Origin: Dyella_B sp035508675
Lineage (GTDB): Bacteria > Pseudomonadota > Gammaproteobacteria > Xanthomonadales > Rhodanobacteraceae
Length of the DNA: 12,337 nt
Assembly: GCF_035508675.1 (NCBI RefSeq)
Contig: NZ_DATJMN010000057.1
Location: 1 to 12,337 of the forward strand
Direction of reading: 5' to 3'
Each line of letters starts with the position of its first letter. Positions within the stretch are counted from its first letter, which is position 1. A program made the position numbers and the translations under genes. The notes beneath the pieces were generated by a model. The model made no database searches. It had not been told where the DNA came from and was given only the letters and a program-made list of their open reading frames with translations. Below, piece by piece: positions 1-5,836 of this stretch.

Positions 1-641
1 GCGATCTGTCAGCGCGGCTGGCTAAGTCCAGCCAATTCGGCGGCTGGCAGATTGCCAGCATCGATCCGGCCGATGCGATGAACACCGCCGCTGCGAATGC
101 ACTGCTGAAAACATTGGAAGAGCCTGCTTCGCAAACCATGCTGATTCTGTTGGCTGATGCGCCATGGCGTATGCCGGCCACTATTCGCAGCCGTTGCCAG
201 CGCATGGATTTCCAGCTGCCCAAGCGTGAAGAGTCGCAGGCTTGGCTGCAGCAGGTTGGCGTACGGGATGCGGAAACTGCCCTGGCAGCGGCAGGGGGTA
301 ATCCCGGGCTTGCGCGGATCTGGGTGGAAGAGGGCGCGCTCGCGCAGCGCCAGGAAGTCCGCAAGGACCTTGCTGCATTGGCTGCCGGACGTGGTGATGC
401 CATCGCGATGGCCAAGCGCTGGCTCGACGATGCGCCCGCGCAGCGCCTGTGGTTCGCTGCGCAAGCCGCGGCGGAGGAAATGCGCGCGCGCGCCACCGCG
501 CAAACCACGCCGTTGTCGAGCTCGCTGGATGGTGAAGGGCTGATGGCGTGGTACGACGCAGCCAATCGCACGCGCGAAGCGCTGCGTGGTCCGTTGCGCG
601 GTGACCTGTTGCTGCTGGAACTGTTGGGACGCTGGCGCTAG
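1..641 (+). CDS. holB: DNA polymerase III delta' subunit, C-terminal part (5' end outside window)
   Basis: This is the delta' subunit of the bacterial clamp loader, which helps load the beta sliding clamp at primer-template junctions. The frame is open from the left edge (first full codon at 3) to TAG at 639-641, so the N-terminal part of the AAA+ domain is missing. Visible motifs are the A-A-A-N-A-L-L-K-T-L-E-E-P segment typical of clamp-loader subunits, followed by the Ser-Arg-Cys (SRC) motif at 189-197. In this family the SRC Arg acts as a trans arginine finger on the neighbouring subunit's ATP site. The remaining ~145 residues fit the lid and collar domains. The deacetylase gene starts 14 bases downstream, so the two are probably co-transcribed. 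The motifs also occur in DnaX, but the short collar, the absence of a tau-type extension and the pilZ neighbourhood favour holB. Confidence 0.93.
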   Translation, partial: DLSARLAKSSQFGGWQIASIDPADAMNTAAANALLKTLEEPASQTMLILLADAPWRMPATIRSRCQRMDFQLPKREESQAWLQQVGVRDAETALAAAGGNPGLARIWVEEGALAQRQEVRKDLAALAAGRGDAIAMAKRWLDDAPAQRLWFAAQAAAEEMRARATAQTTPLSSSLDGEGLMAWYDAANRTREALRGPLRGDLLLLELLGRWR

Positions 642-655
642 GGACGCTTTGACGC

Positions 656-1567
656 ATGCCGCCATGGCCCGTTTCTGCGCAAACCCGCCTGCTGGTGTTG
701 GCGCCGCACCCGGATGACGAAACGCTGGGCTGCGGCATCTTGCTGCAGCAGGTGCTGGCCGCCGGCGGCGAGATCCGCATTCTGCTGCTGACGGATGGCG
801 ACAATAATCCCTGGCCGCAACGCTATCTGGAGCGTCGCTTGTTGATCGATAGCGATGCGCGCGTCCGCTGGGGAGTGAAGCGGCGCGCGGAGGTGGTATG
901 CGCGTTGGAGCGTTTGGGTGCGCCGGCATCGGCGCTACACCCGCTTGGCTGGCACGATATGGAACTGACGGACCGCCTGCGCGACGAAGTGGCAGGGTCG
1001 CTAGAGCCGATGCGTGCGGCCATCGCGGCATTCCGGCCAACCATCGTTTGCAGCCCGGCACTGCGCGATAGCCATCCCGATCACGGCGCTGCACACGTGC
1101 TATGCCGGCTGGCGCTGGCAGGGATGGCGTGCGCTCCCATGCTGCTTGCCTATCCTGTCCACGGTGGTGCGGAGAGCTCCGCCTACCCGATTTCAGTCGA
1201 TGCCACGGCGACGCAGCGGCAGTGCAAGCTGGCGGCGCTGCTCGAGCACCGTACCCAGATGGTGCTGAGCGGCCGGCGCATGCTGCGGCTGGCGGATAGT
1301 CCCGAGCGTTATATGTCAGTCAGTGGCGGAGCTGGAAATGGGTGGCTGCCCTGGCAGCCGCCGGCGGTATTGCGACCGTGGCTGCGCTTGCTGCTGGCGA
1401 CGCCTGCCGGAGTGAAGGACTGGCCGTGGCCCAAGGCGCCGCTGGTGCGTGATGCCGCTGGGGTGTTCCGGCTGGCAGAGCGGAAGGCAGGGCCGGCCTT
1501 CGTGAAACTGCACCTGGATTGGCCGTCGCCCTGGATCTTTGACCACTGGGGCTGGTGGGAGGTTTGA
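656..1567 (+). CDS. PIG-L/LmbE-family zinc-dependent N-acetylglucosaminyl deacetylase
   Basis: This 303-residue protein belongs to the PIG-L superfamily, metal-dependent amidohydrolases that remove N-acetyl groups from amino-sugar conjugates. An early beta-strand leads into H-P-D-D-E at residues 18-22 and a glycine-rich turn. A second motif, S-H-P-D-H, lies at 139-143. By analogy with MshB, H18, D21 and H143 should bind zinc, with D20 and H140 catalytic. No signal peptide or membrane segment is visible, so it is probably cytoplasmic. The last ~75 residues are unusually Trp-rich, with ten Trp between 230 and 301 including W-G-W-W near the C-terminus. The ATG at 656 is preceded only by a weak purine stretch (GGGA at 641-644), so translation may depend on holB. 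The substrate is unknown. Nothing nearby identifies a mycothiol, bacillithiol or GPI pathway, so it could act on a surface-glycan precursor (inference). Confidence 0.88.
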   Translation: MPPWPVSAQTRLLVLAPHPDDETLGCGILLQQVLAAGGEIRILLLTDGDNNPWPQRYLERRLLIDSDARVRWGVKRRAEVVCALERLGAPASALHPLGWHDMELTDRLRDEVAGSLEPMRAAIAAFRPTIVCSPALRDSHPDHGAAHVLCRLALAGMACAPMLLAYPVHGGAESSAYPISVDATATQRQCKLAALLEHRTQMVLSGRRMLRLADSPERYMSVSGGAGNGWLPWQPPAVLRPWLRLLLATPAGVKDWPWPKAPLVRDAAGVFRLAERKAGPAFVKLHLDWPSPWIFDHWGWWEV

Positions 1568-1628
1568 CATCAGGGGATATCTGCCGAGGCAGGATTGTCG
1601 TCCCGGCGACGAACTGAGCAACGCGTCT

Positions 1629-1657
1629 TTGCGCACATCCGGCGGCATGGTTAGGAT
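1629..1657 (+). promoter_or_regulatory. weak candidate promoter upstream of pilZ
   Basis: TTGCGC at 1629-1634 and TAGGAT at 1652-1657 are separated by 17 bases. They match the sigma-70 -35 and -10 consensus at 3 of 6 and 4 of 6 positions. The site lies in the 135-base gap between the deacetylase gene and pilZ, where a separate pilZ promoter would be reasonable. The match is weak and could be chance; transcription from upstream holB is an alternative. Confidence 0.2.
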
Positions 1658-1666
1658 GTACCTCCA

Positions 1667-1683
1667 GCACTGGCCGCCAGTGC
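1667..1683 (+). other. perfect 7-bp hairpin just upstream of the pilZ ribosome binding site
   Basis: GCACTGG (1667-1673) and CCAGTGC (1677-1683) form a perfect stem around the loop CCG. It ends seven bases before the AGGGGAG ribosome binding site at 1691-1697. No T-run follows, so it does not look like a Rho-independent terminator. It could shield or tune pilZ translation or mark an RNA processing site, but no function is shown. Confidence 0.4.
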
Positions 1684-1702
1684 CGTATCAAGGGGAGCAG
1701 GC

Positions 1703-2056
1703 ATGAACCCGGTCGCCGCCCGTCAGGGCATCATCTCGCTGAAATTCAAGGACACAGCGTCGCTGTACAACTCGTACATGCCGTTCCTGAAGCACGGCGG
1801 CCTGTTTGCGCCCACCGCACAGCGCTACTCGCTGGGCGACGAAGTGGTGCTGCTGATCAGCCTGATCGATGAAAGCGAGCGTCTTTCGGTAGCCGGCAAG
1901 GTGGTGTGGATCACGCCGATCGGTGCGCAAGGCAATCGCACGGCCGGTATCGGCGTGCAGTTCAGTGACTCTTCCGATGGGGAAGCCGCGCGCAGTCGGA
2001 TCGAGGCGCTGCTGGCGGGTGTGCTCAATTCCGAGCGTGCCACGCAGACGATGTAA
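1703..2056 (+). CDS. pilZ: Type IV pilus biogenesis protein PilZ (non-canonical PilZ domain)
   Basis: This 117-residue protein is a single PilZ domain similar to the Xanthomonas and Pseudomonas PilZ needed for type IV pilus assembly and twitching. Typical features are H-G-G-L-F at 31-35, a Y-x-L-G-D-E-V segment at 42-48, a G-K-V-V-W strand at 65-69 and G-x-Q-G-N-R-x-A-G-I-G-V-Q at 74-86. The N-terminal R-x-x-x-R c-di-GMP-binding motif of canonical PilZ domains is absent. In Xanthomonas this class does not bind c-di-GMP itself but links the EAL protein FimX to the pilus ATPase PilB. The ATG at 1703 follows a strong AGGGGAG site at 1691-1697. The gene usually sits beside holB; here the deacetylase gene lies between them. 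In pseudomonads tatD tends to follow, but here the next gene is nuoA. Confidence 0.93.
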   Translation: MNPVAARQGIISLKFKDTASLYNSYMPFLKHGGLFAPTAQRYSLGDEVVLLISLIDESERLSVAGKVVWITPIGAQGNRTAGIGVQFSDSSDGEAARSRIEALLAGVLNSERATQTM

Positions 2057-2193
2057 GCCATCGCGGCCGTCGCTGTTTTGAAACATGCCAAAATTTCTTG
2101 CGTGCAGGGTGCGCCGCGCGTCCGTGCAGCATCATTGAACGTCTGCGTCACCGCTTTATTGCAAGAAACATCCCATGGTGCGCCACACAAGGC

Positions 2194-2224
2194 TTGTCGG
2201 CCTACCCATGCCCACTGATACAAT
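2194..2224 (+). promoter_or_regulatory. candidate sigma-70 promoter of the nuo operon (extended -10)
   Basis: TACAAT at 2219-2224 matches the -10 consensus TATAAT at five of six positions. It is preceded by TG one base upstream (2216-2217), forming an extended -10 element. The best -35 is TTGTCG at 2194-2199 with a 19-base spacer, longer than optimal, but extended -10 promoters tolerate a poor -35. Transcription would begin near 2231, giving a leader of roughly 135-140 bases before nuoA. It is the best promoter-like sequence in the gap, but unproven. Confidence 0.45.
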
Positions 2225-2311
2225 GTCGTGATCCCAGGGCTTGTCCCGAGGAACGTCGAGCGCCCACATCTGCATCCACAGAGCTGGACAGCCCGCTGAT
2301 TTGAACTTCCG

Positions 2312-2331
2312 GACCGTTTGCCCCGACGGTC
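2312..2331 (+). other. small hairpin in the nuoA leader
   Basis: GACCGT (2312-2317) and ACGGTC (2326-2331) form a perfect 6-bp stem with an 8-base loop, 21 bases upstream of the nuoA ribosome binding site. It lies inside the predicted leader. No T-run follows, so it is not a terminator. A stem of this size could occur by chance, so any regulatory role is speculative. Confidence 0.3.
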
Positions 2332-2352
2332 GCTGATGCACTCATGTGGTGC

Positions 2353-2358
2353 GGAGGT
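2353..2358 (+). promoter_or_regulatory. ribosome binding site selecting the GTG start of nuoA
   Basis: GGAGGT is a near-perfect Shine-Dalgarno sequence ten bases before the GTG at 2369. It supports this non-ATG codon as the true start of nuoA, consistent with the usual length and N-terminus of the family. Confidence 0.8.
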
Positions 2359-2368
2359 AAGTTAAACC

Positions 2369-2725
2369 GTGCTTGCCGAATATTGGCCTGTTCTCCTGTT
2401 CCTTGGCGTTGCCACAGGGCTGGGTGTCGTCCTCCTGATCGTCGGCCTGCTGGCTGGTCCACGCCGTCCGGAGTCGGATAAGCTTTCGCCGTACGAATGC
2501 GGCTTCGAGGCCTTCGAGGATGCGCGCATGCAGTTCGACGTGCGCTATTACCTCCTCGCCATCCTTTTCATCATTTTCGATCTGGAAATCGCCTTCCTGT
2601 TTCCGTGGGCGGTGGTGTTCCAGCACATCGGCATTGTCGCGCTGATTGAAATGGCGCTGTTCCTGCTGCTGCTGGTGGTCGGTTTTGCCTACGTGTGGAA
2701 GAAGGGAGCACTGGAATGGGAGTGA
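2369..2725 (+). CDS. nuoA: NADH-quinone oxidoreductase subunit A
   Basis: NuoA (ND3 homologue) is a membrane subunit of complex I at the junction of the peripheral and membrane arms. The 118-residue protein has three predicted membrane helices, near residues 7-29, 60-80 and 87-109. The conserved cytoplasmic loop carries P-Y-E-C-G-F at 41-46; its Cys44 matches the ND3 cysteine that reports the active/deactive switch in mitochondrial enzymes. The second helix contains F-D-L-E (70-73), with the conserved acidic D71 and E73 next to the E-channel. Translation starts at GTG, supported by GGAGGT at 2353-2358. It is the first gene of the operon, and its last 10 bases overlap nuoB. Confidence 0.97.
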   Translation: MLAEYWPVLLFLGVATGLGVVLLIVGLLAGPRRPESDKLSPYECGFEAFEDARMQFDVRYYLLAILFIIFDLEIAFLFPWAVVFQHIGIVALIEMALFLLLLVVGFAYVWKKGALEWE

Positions 2726-3273
2726 TCTCCACGCTTGACCGGGTAATGCACAACCCGCAGCCATTGAACCTGGTGGATGACATCCTGCGTCCGGCTGGCG
2801 ATAACCCCGTTCTTCGCCACGGTGTCGTCACCACCTCCGTCGATGCCTTGATGAATTGGGCGCGCACGGGCTCCATGTGGCCGATGACCTTCGGCCTTGC
2901 CTGCTGCGCGGTGGAAATGATGCACGCCGGCGCTGCCCGCCTGGACCTGGATCGCTACGGCGTGGTGTTCCGCCCCAGCCCGCGTCAGTCCGACGTGATG
3001 ATCGTGGCCGGTACGCTGGTCAACAAGATGGCCCCCGCGTTGCGCAAGGTCTATGACCAGATGCCTGACCCGAAATGGGTGATCTCCATGGGCAGCTGCG
3101 CGAACGGCGGCGGTTACTATCACTACTCGTATTCCGTTGTACGCGGCTGCGATCGCATTGTGCCGGTGGACATCTACGTGCCGGGCTGCCCGCCCACGGC
3201 CGAAGCGCTGATCCACGGCATCCTGCAATTGCAGAAGAAGATTCGTCGTACCAGCACCATCGCGCGTTCCTAA
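2716..3273 (+). CDS. nuoB: NADH-quinone oxidoreductase subunit B (N2 cluster)
   Basis: NuoB (PSST homologue) is a peripheral-arm subunit that holds the terminal [4Fe-4S] cluster N2, which donates electrons to quinone. The protein is 185 residues. The N2 ligands are present: the adjacent pair C63-C64 in L-A-C-C-A-V-E-M, C128 in G-S-C-A-N-G-G-G and C158 in V-P-G-C-P-P. An in-frame ATG exists at 2695, but I chose 2716 because AAGGGAG sits eight bases upstream and the resulting length fits the family. The start lies inside the end of nuoA, so the two are probably translationally coupled. Confidence 0.97.
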   Translation: MGVISTLDRVMHNPQPLNLVDDILRPAGDNPVLRHGVVTTSVDALMNWARTGSMWPMTFGLACCAVEMMHAGAARLDLDRYGVVFRPSPRQSDVMIVAGTLVNKMAPALRKVYDQMPDPKWVISMGSCANGGGYYHYSYSVVRGCDRIVPVDIYVPGCPPTAEALIHGILQLQKKIRRTSTIARS

Positions 3274-3288
3274 AAGGCGCCGTCAGTC

Positions 3289-4017
3289 ATGAGCGAAATG
3301 CAAACTAACTCGCTGGCCGAGCGGCTTGCCGCGCGATTCGGCGACCTGCTGAAAATCACGGTTGCCAACGGCCAGGTCACGGCAGAAGTGGATGCCGCGC
3401 ATCTGTTGTCCGTGTGCACCTCCTTGCGCGATGAGCCCGGCTTCCGCTTCAGCGAACTGGTCGACCTGTGCGGCGTGGATTATTTGGGCTATGGCCAGAC
3501 CGAGTGGGATACCACCGACGTGTCCGGCAACGGTTTCTCGCGCGGCGTGGAAGGCGAAGCCATCGGCCGCTTCACCTGGCAGGATCGTCCGCGCGACGTG
3601 TCGCTCCCCAAGCGCTACGCTTCAGTGTTCCATCTGTTGTCGATCGAACTTAACCAGCGCCTGCGCGTGCGCGTGTTCTGCGATGACAACGATCTGCCCG
3701 TGGTGCCCTCCGTCACCGGCATCTGGCCGGGCGTGGACTGGTTTGAGCGCGAAGCGTTCGACTTGTTCGGCATCATCTACGAAGGCCATCCGGACCTGCG
3801 CCGCATCCTTACCGACTACGGTTTCGTCGGCCATCCATTCCGCAAGGACTTCCCGCTGATCGGCAACGTGGAAGTTCGCTACGACCCCGAGCAGAAGCGC
3901 GTGATCTACGAACCTGTATCGATCGAGCCGCGCGTATTGGTGCCGCGCGTGATCCGCGACGACGCCGACCTGATTCAAGCGAAGGCGGAAGCCGCCGACC
4001 ATTGGCGGGAGAACTGA
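3289..4017 (+). CDS. nuoC: NADH-quinone oxidoreductase subunit C
   Basis: NuoC (30 kDa homologue) is a structural peripheral-arm subunit that packs against NuoD and binds no cofactor. The 242-residue protein has the family signature: F-E-R-E-A-F-D-L-F-G at 152-161, H-P-D-L-R-R-I-L at 167-174, and G-H-P-F-R-K-D-F-P at 181-189. Residues about 74-110 form a loop insert absent from shorter homologues; I recall a similar insert in xanthomonad NuoC. It is a separate gene, unlike the fused nuoCD of enterics. The start at 3289 is preceded by AAAAGG about ten bases upstream; an in-frame ATG at 3298 is a minor alternative. It ends two bases before nuoD. Confidence 0.97.
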   Translation: MSEMQTNSLAERLAARFGDLLKITVANGQVTAEVDAAHLLSVCTSLRDEPGFRFSELVDLCGVDYLGYGQTEWDTTDVSGNGFSRGVEGEAIGRFTWQDRPRDVSLPKRYASVFHLLSIELNQRLRVRVFCDDNDLPVVPSVTGIWPGVDWFEREAFDLFGIIYEGHPDLRRILTDYGFVGHPFRKDFPLIGNVEVRYDPEQKRVIYEPVSIEPRVLVPRVIRDDADLIQAKAEAADHWREN

Positions 4018-4019
4018 GC

Positions 4020-5279
4020 ATGGCCGCGCAAGAAATCCGCAATTACACGATGAATTTCGGCCCGCAGCATCCAGCCGCGCACGGCGTGCTGCGCCTGGTG
4101 CTGGAAATGGACGGCGAAACCGTCGTCCGTGCCGATCCGCACATCGGCCTGCTCCATCGCGGCACCGAGAAATTGGCCGAATCCAAGCCGTTCAACCAGT
4201 CGATCGGCTACATGGATCGCCTCGACTACGTGTCGATGATGTGCAACGAGCACGCCTACGTGCGCGCCATCGAAACCCTGCTGGGGATCGAGGCACCGGT
4301 GCGCGCACAGTACATCCGCACCATGTTCGACGAGATCACCCGCATCCTGAATCACTTGATGTGGGTCGGCTCCAACGCGCTGGACCTGGGCGCGATGGCG
4401 GTGTTCCTGTACGCCTTCCGCGAACGCGAAGAGCTGATGGACTGCTACGAAGCGGTCTCCGGTGCGCGCATGCACGCCACCTACTATCGTCCGGGCGGCG
4501 TCTATCGCGATCTGCCGGGGAAGATGTCGCAGTACCGCGAATCGCCCTGGCACAAGGGCAAAGACCTGCAGCGCCTCAACAGCTGGCGTGAAGGTTCCAT
4601 GCTCGACTTCCTCGATGCCTTCACCGCCGACTTCCCCAAGAAGGTCGACGAATACGAGGAACTGCTCACCAATAACCGTATCTGGAAGCAGCGTACCGTC
4701 GGCATTGGCGTGGTCTCGCCGGAACTGGCCCAGCAGTGGGGCATGACCGGTGTAATGTTGCGCGGTTCGGGCATTGCCTGGGATCTGCGCAAGAAGCAGC
4801 CGTATGCCAAGTACGCCGACGTGGATTTCGACATTCCGGTCGGCGTCAACGGCGACTGCTACGACCGTTACCTGGTGCGCGTCGAAGAAATGCGCCAGTC
4901 CAACCGCATCATCAAGCAGTGCGCGGACTGGCTGCGTGCCAATCCCGGTCCGGTGATGGTGGAGAACTTCAAGGTCGCGCCGCCCAAGCGCGAGGCCATG
5001 AAGGAAGACATGGAAGCCCTGATCCACCACTTCAAGCTGTTCACCGAAGGCTATGGCGTGCCGGCCGGCGAAACCTACAGCGCGGTCGAAGCGCCGAAGG
5101 GTGAGTTTGGCTGCTACCTGATCTCCGACGGTGCGAACAAGCCGTTCCGCGTGCACCTGCGTGCACCGGGCTTCGCGCATCTTTCGTCGATGGACACCAT
5201 CGTGCGCGGCCACATGCTGGCCGACGCGGTGGCGGTGATCGGCACCTATGACCTCGTGTTCGGCGAAGTCGATCGCTGA
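4020..5279 (+). CDS. nuoD: NADH-quinone oxidoreductase subunit D (quinone site)
   Basis: NuoD (49 kDa homologue, related to the large subunit of NiFe hydrogenases) forms the quinone-binding cavity together with NuoB. The 419-residue protein starts with the conserved N-F-G-P-Q-H-P-A-A-H-G at 12-22. H21 and Y70 (in M-D-R-L-D-Y) match the His and Tyr that bind the quinone headgroup in the bovine enzyme (H59 and Y108), with the same 49-residue spacing. The C-terminus has R-G-x-M-L-A-D near 397. The hydrogenase metal-binding cysteines are absent, as expected. The ATG at 4020 has GGGAG eight bases upstream; an upstream in-frame TTG at 4002 would overlap nuoC and is not needed. Confidence 0.98.
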   Translation: MAAQEIRNYTMNFGPQHPAAHGVLRLVLEMDGETVVRADPHIGLLHRGTEKLAESKPFNQSIGYMDRLDYVSMMCNEHAYVRAIETLLGIEAPVRAQYIRTMFDEITRILNHLMWVGSNALDLGAMAVFLYAFREREELMDCYEAVSGARMHATYYRPGGVYRDLPGKMSQYRESPWHKGKDLQRLNSWREGSMLDFLDAFTADFPKKVDEYEELLTNNRIWKQRTVGIGVVSPELAQQWGMTGVMLRGSGIAWDLRKKQPYAKYADVDFDIPVGVNGDCYDRYLVRVEEMRQSNRIIKQCADWLRANPGPVMVENFKVAPPKREAMKEDMEALIHHFKLFTEGYGVPAGETYSAVEAPKGEFGCYLISDGANKPFRVHLRAPGFAHLSSMDTIVRGHMLADAVAVIGTYDLVFGEVDR

Positions 5280-5298
5280 GCCCGGAGGATACGAACAC

Positions 5299-5826
5299 AT
5301 GAAAGCCACCGGAAATTACGAACAGGTCAAGCATGTCGATCCGCTCGTCGTGCTCACCGAGCATACGCGCCATCACATCGATCACTGGCTGACCAAGTTC
5401 CCGCCGGATCGCAAACGCTCCGCGCTGATCCAGGCGCTGTTCGCCGCGCAGGAACAGAACCACGGCTACCTCACCGACGAGCTGATCACGGCGGTGGCCA
5501 AGTACATCAACGTGCCGGCCGTGTGGGCCTATGAGGTGGCCAGCTTCTATTCGATGCTGGAAACCGTGCCCGTGGGGCGCAACAACGTTGCGATCTGCAC
5601 CAATATCTCCTGCTGGCTCAATGGCGCCGAAGACCTCGTGCGCCATTGCGAGAAGAAGCTCGGCATCAAACTGGGCGAAAGCACGCCGGACGGCCGCGTG
5701 TATTTGAAGCGCGAAGAAGAATGCATTGCTGCGTGCGTGTATGCGCCGGCGATGACGGTCAATGGTCATTACCACGAGCGTCTCACGACTGAAAAGGTCG
5801 ATGAGATTCTCGACGGTCTCAAGTAA
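5299..5826 (+). CDS. nuoE: NADH-quinone oxidoreductase subunit E ([2Fe-2S] N1a)
   Basis: NuoE (24 kDa homologue) is a thioredoxin-fold ferredoxin in the NADH-dehydrogenase module that carries [2Fe-2S] cluster N1a. The 175-residue protein has the two ligand pairs of the family, C100-x4-C105 and C142-x3-C146. An N-terminal helical domain precedes them. The ATG at 5299 follows GGAGG at 5284-5288 with ten-base spacing, so the longer open frame reaching back into nuoD is not used. It lies 19 bases after nuoD and 10 bases before nuoF. Confidence 0.97.
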   Translation: MKATGNYEQVKHVDPLVVLTEHTRHHIDHWLTKFPPDRKRSALIQALFAAQEQNHGYLTDELITAVAKYINVPAVWAYEVASFYSMLETVPVGRNNVAICTNISCWLNGAEDLVRHCEKKLGIKLGESTPDGRVYLKREEECIAACVYAPAMTVNGHYHERLTTEKVDEILDGLK

Positions 5827-5836
5827 GGGCAGGGCA

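Larger units (their letters stand above)
2057..2368. other. 312-base intergenic region between pilZ and the nuo operon
   Basis: No credible protein gene or tRNA is visible. The short open frames here lack a ribosome binding site and resemble no family. The pilZ-proximal part has an AT-rich patch (about 2075-2100) but no clear GC hairpin plus T-run, so the end of the pilZ transcript is undefined. An 8-base inverted repeat, TTTCTTGC (2094-2101) and GCAAGAAA (2161-2168), encloses 59 bases; a match this size is expected about once by chance in a region this long. The right half holds the likely nuo promoter and leader, annotated separately. Confidence 0.6.

Noticed and set aside
9..1094. Minus-strand 361-codon frame over holB and the deacetylase gene.
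   Set aside because: It is low-complexity Arg/Ala/Pro-rich sequence spanning two unrelated sense genes with intact motifs.
2094..2168. 8-base inverted repeat (TTTCTTGC / GCAAGAAA) spaced by 59 bases, considered as a terminator or regulator site.
   Set aside because: About one such match is expected by chance in a 312-base region. The arms are too far apart for an operator and no T-run follows.
2191..2245. Direct repeat GGCTTGTC at 2191-2198 and 2238-2245, considered as paired regulator sites.
   Set aside because: It is only 8 bases and asymmetric, with 39 bases between the copies; a chance repeat is likely.
2098..2304. 68-codon frame in the pilZ-nuoA gap as a possible small protein.
   Set aside because: It begins at TTG without a ribosome binding site, has no recognisable features, and runs across the candidate nuo promoter.
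3975..5309. Minus-strand 444-codon frame opposite nuoD; similar long antisense frames lie opposite nuoF (5819-7105) and nuoH/nuoI (9964-11037).
   Set aside because: These are the same GC-bias shadow effect. None has a recognisable domain, and each lies fully over well-supported complex I genes.
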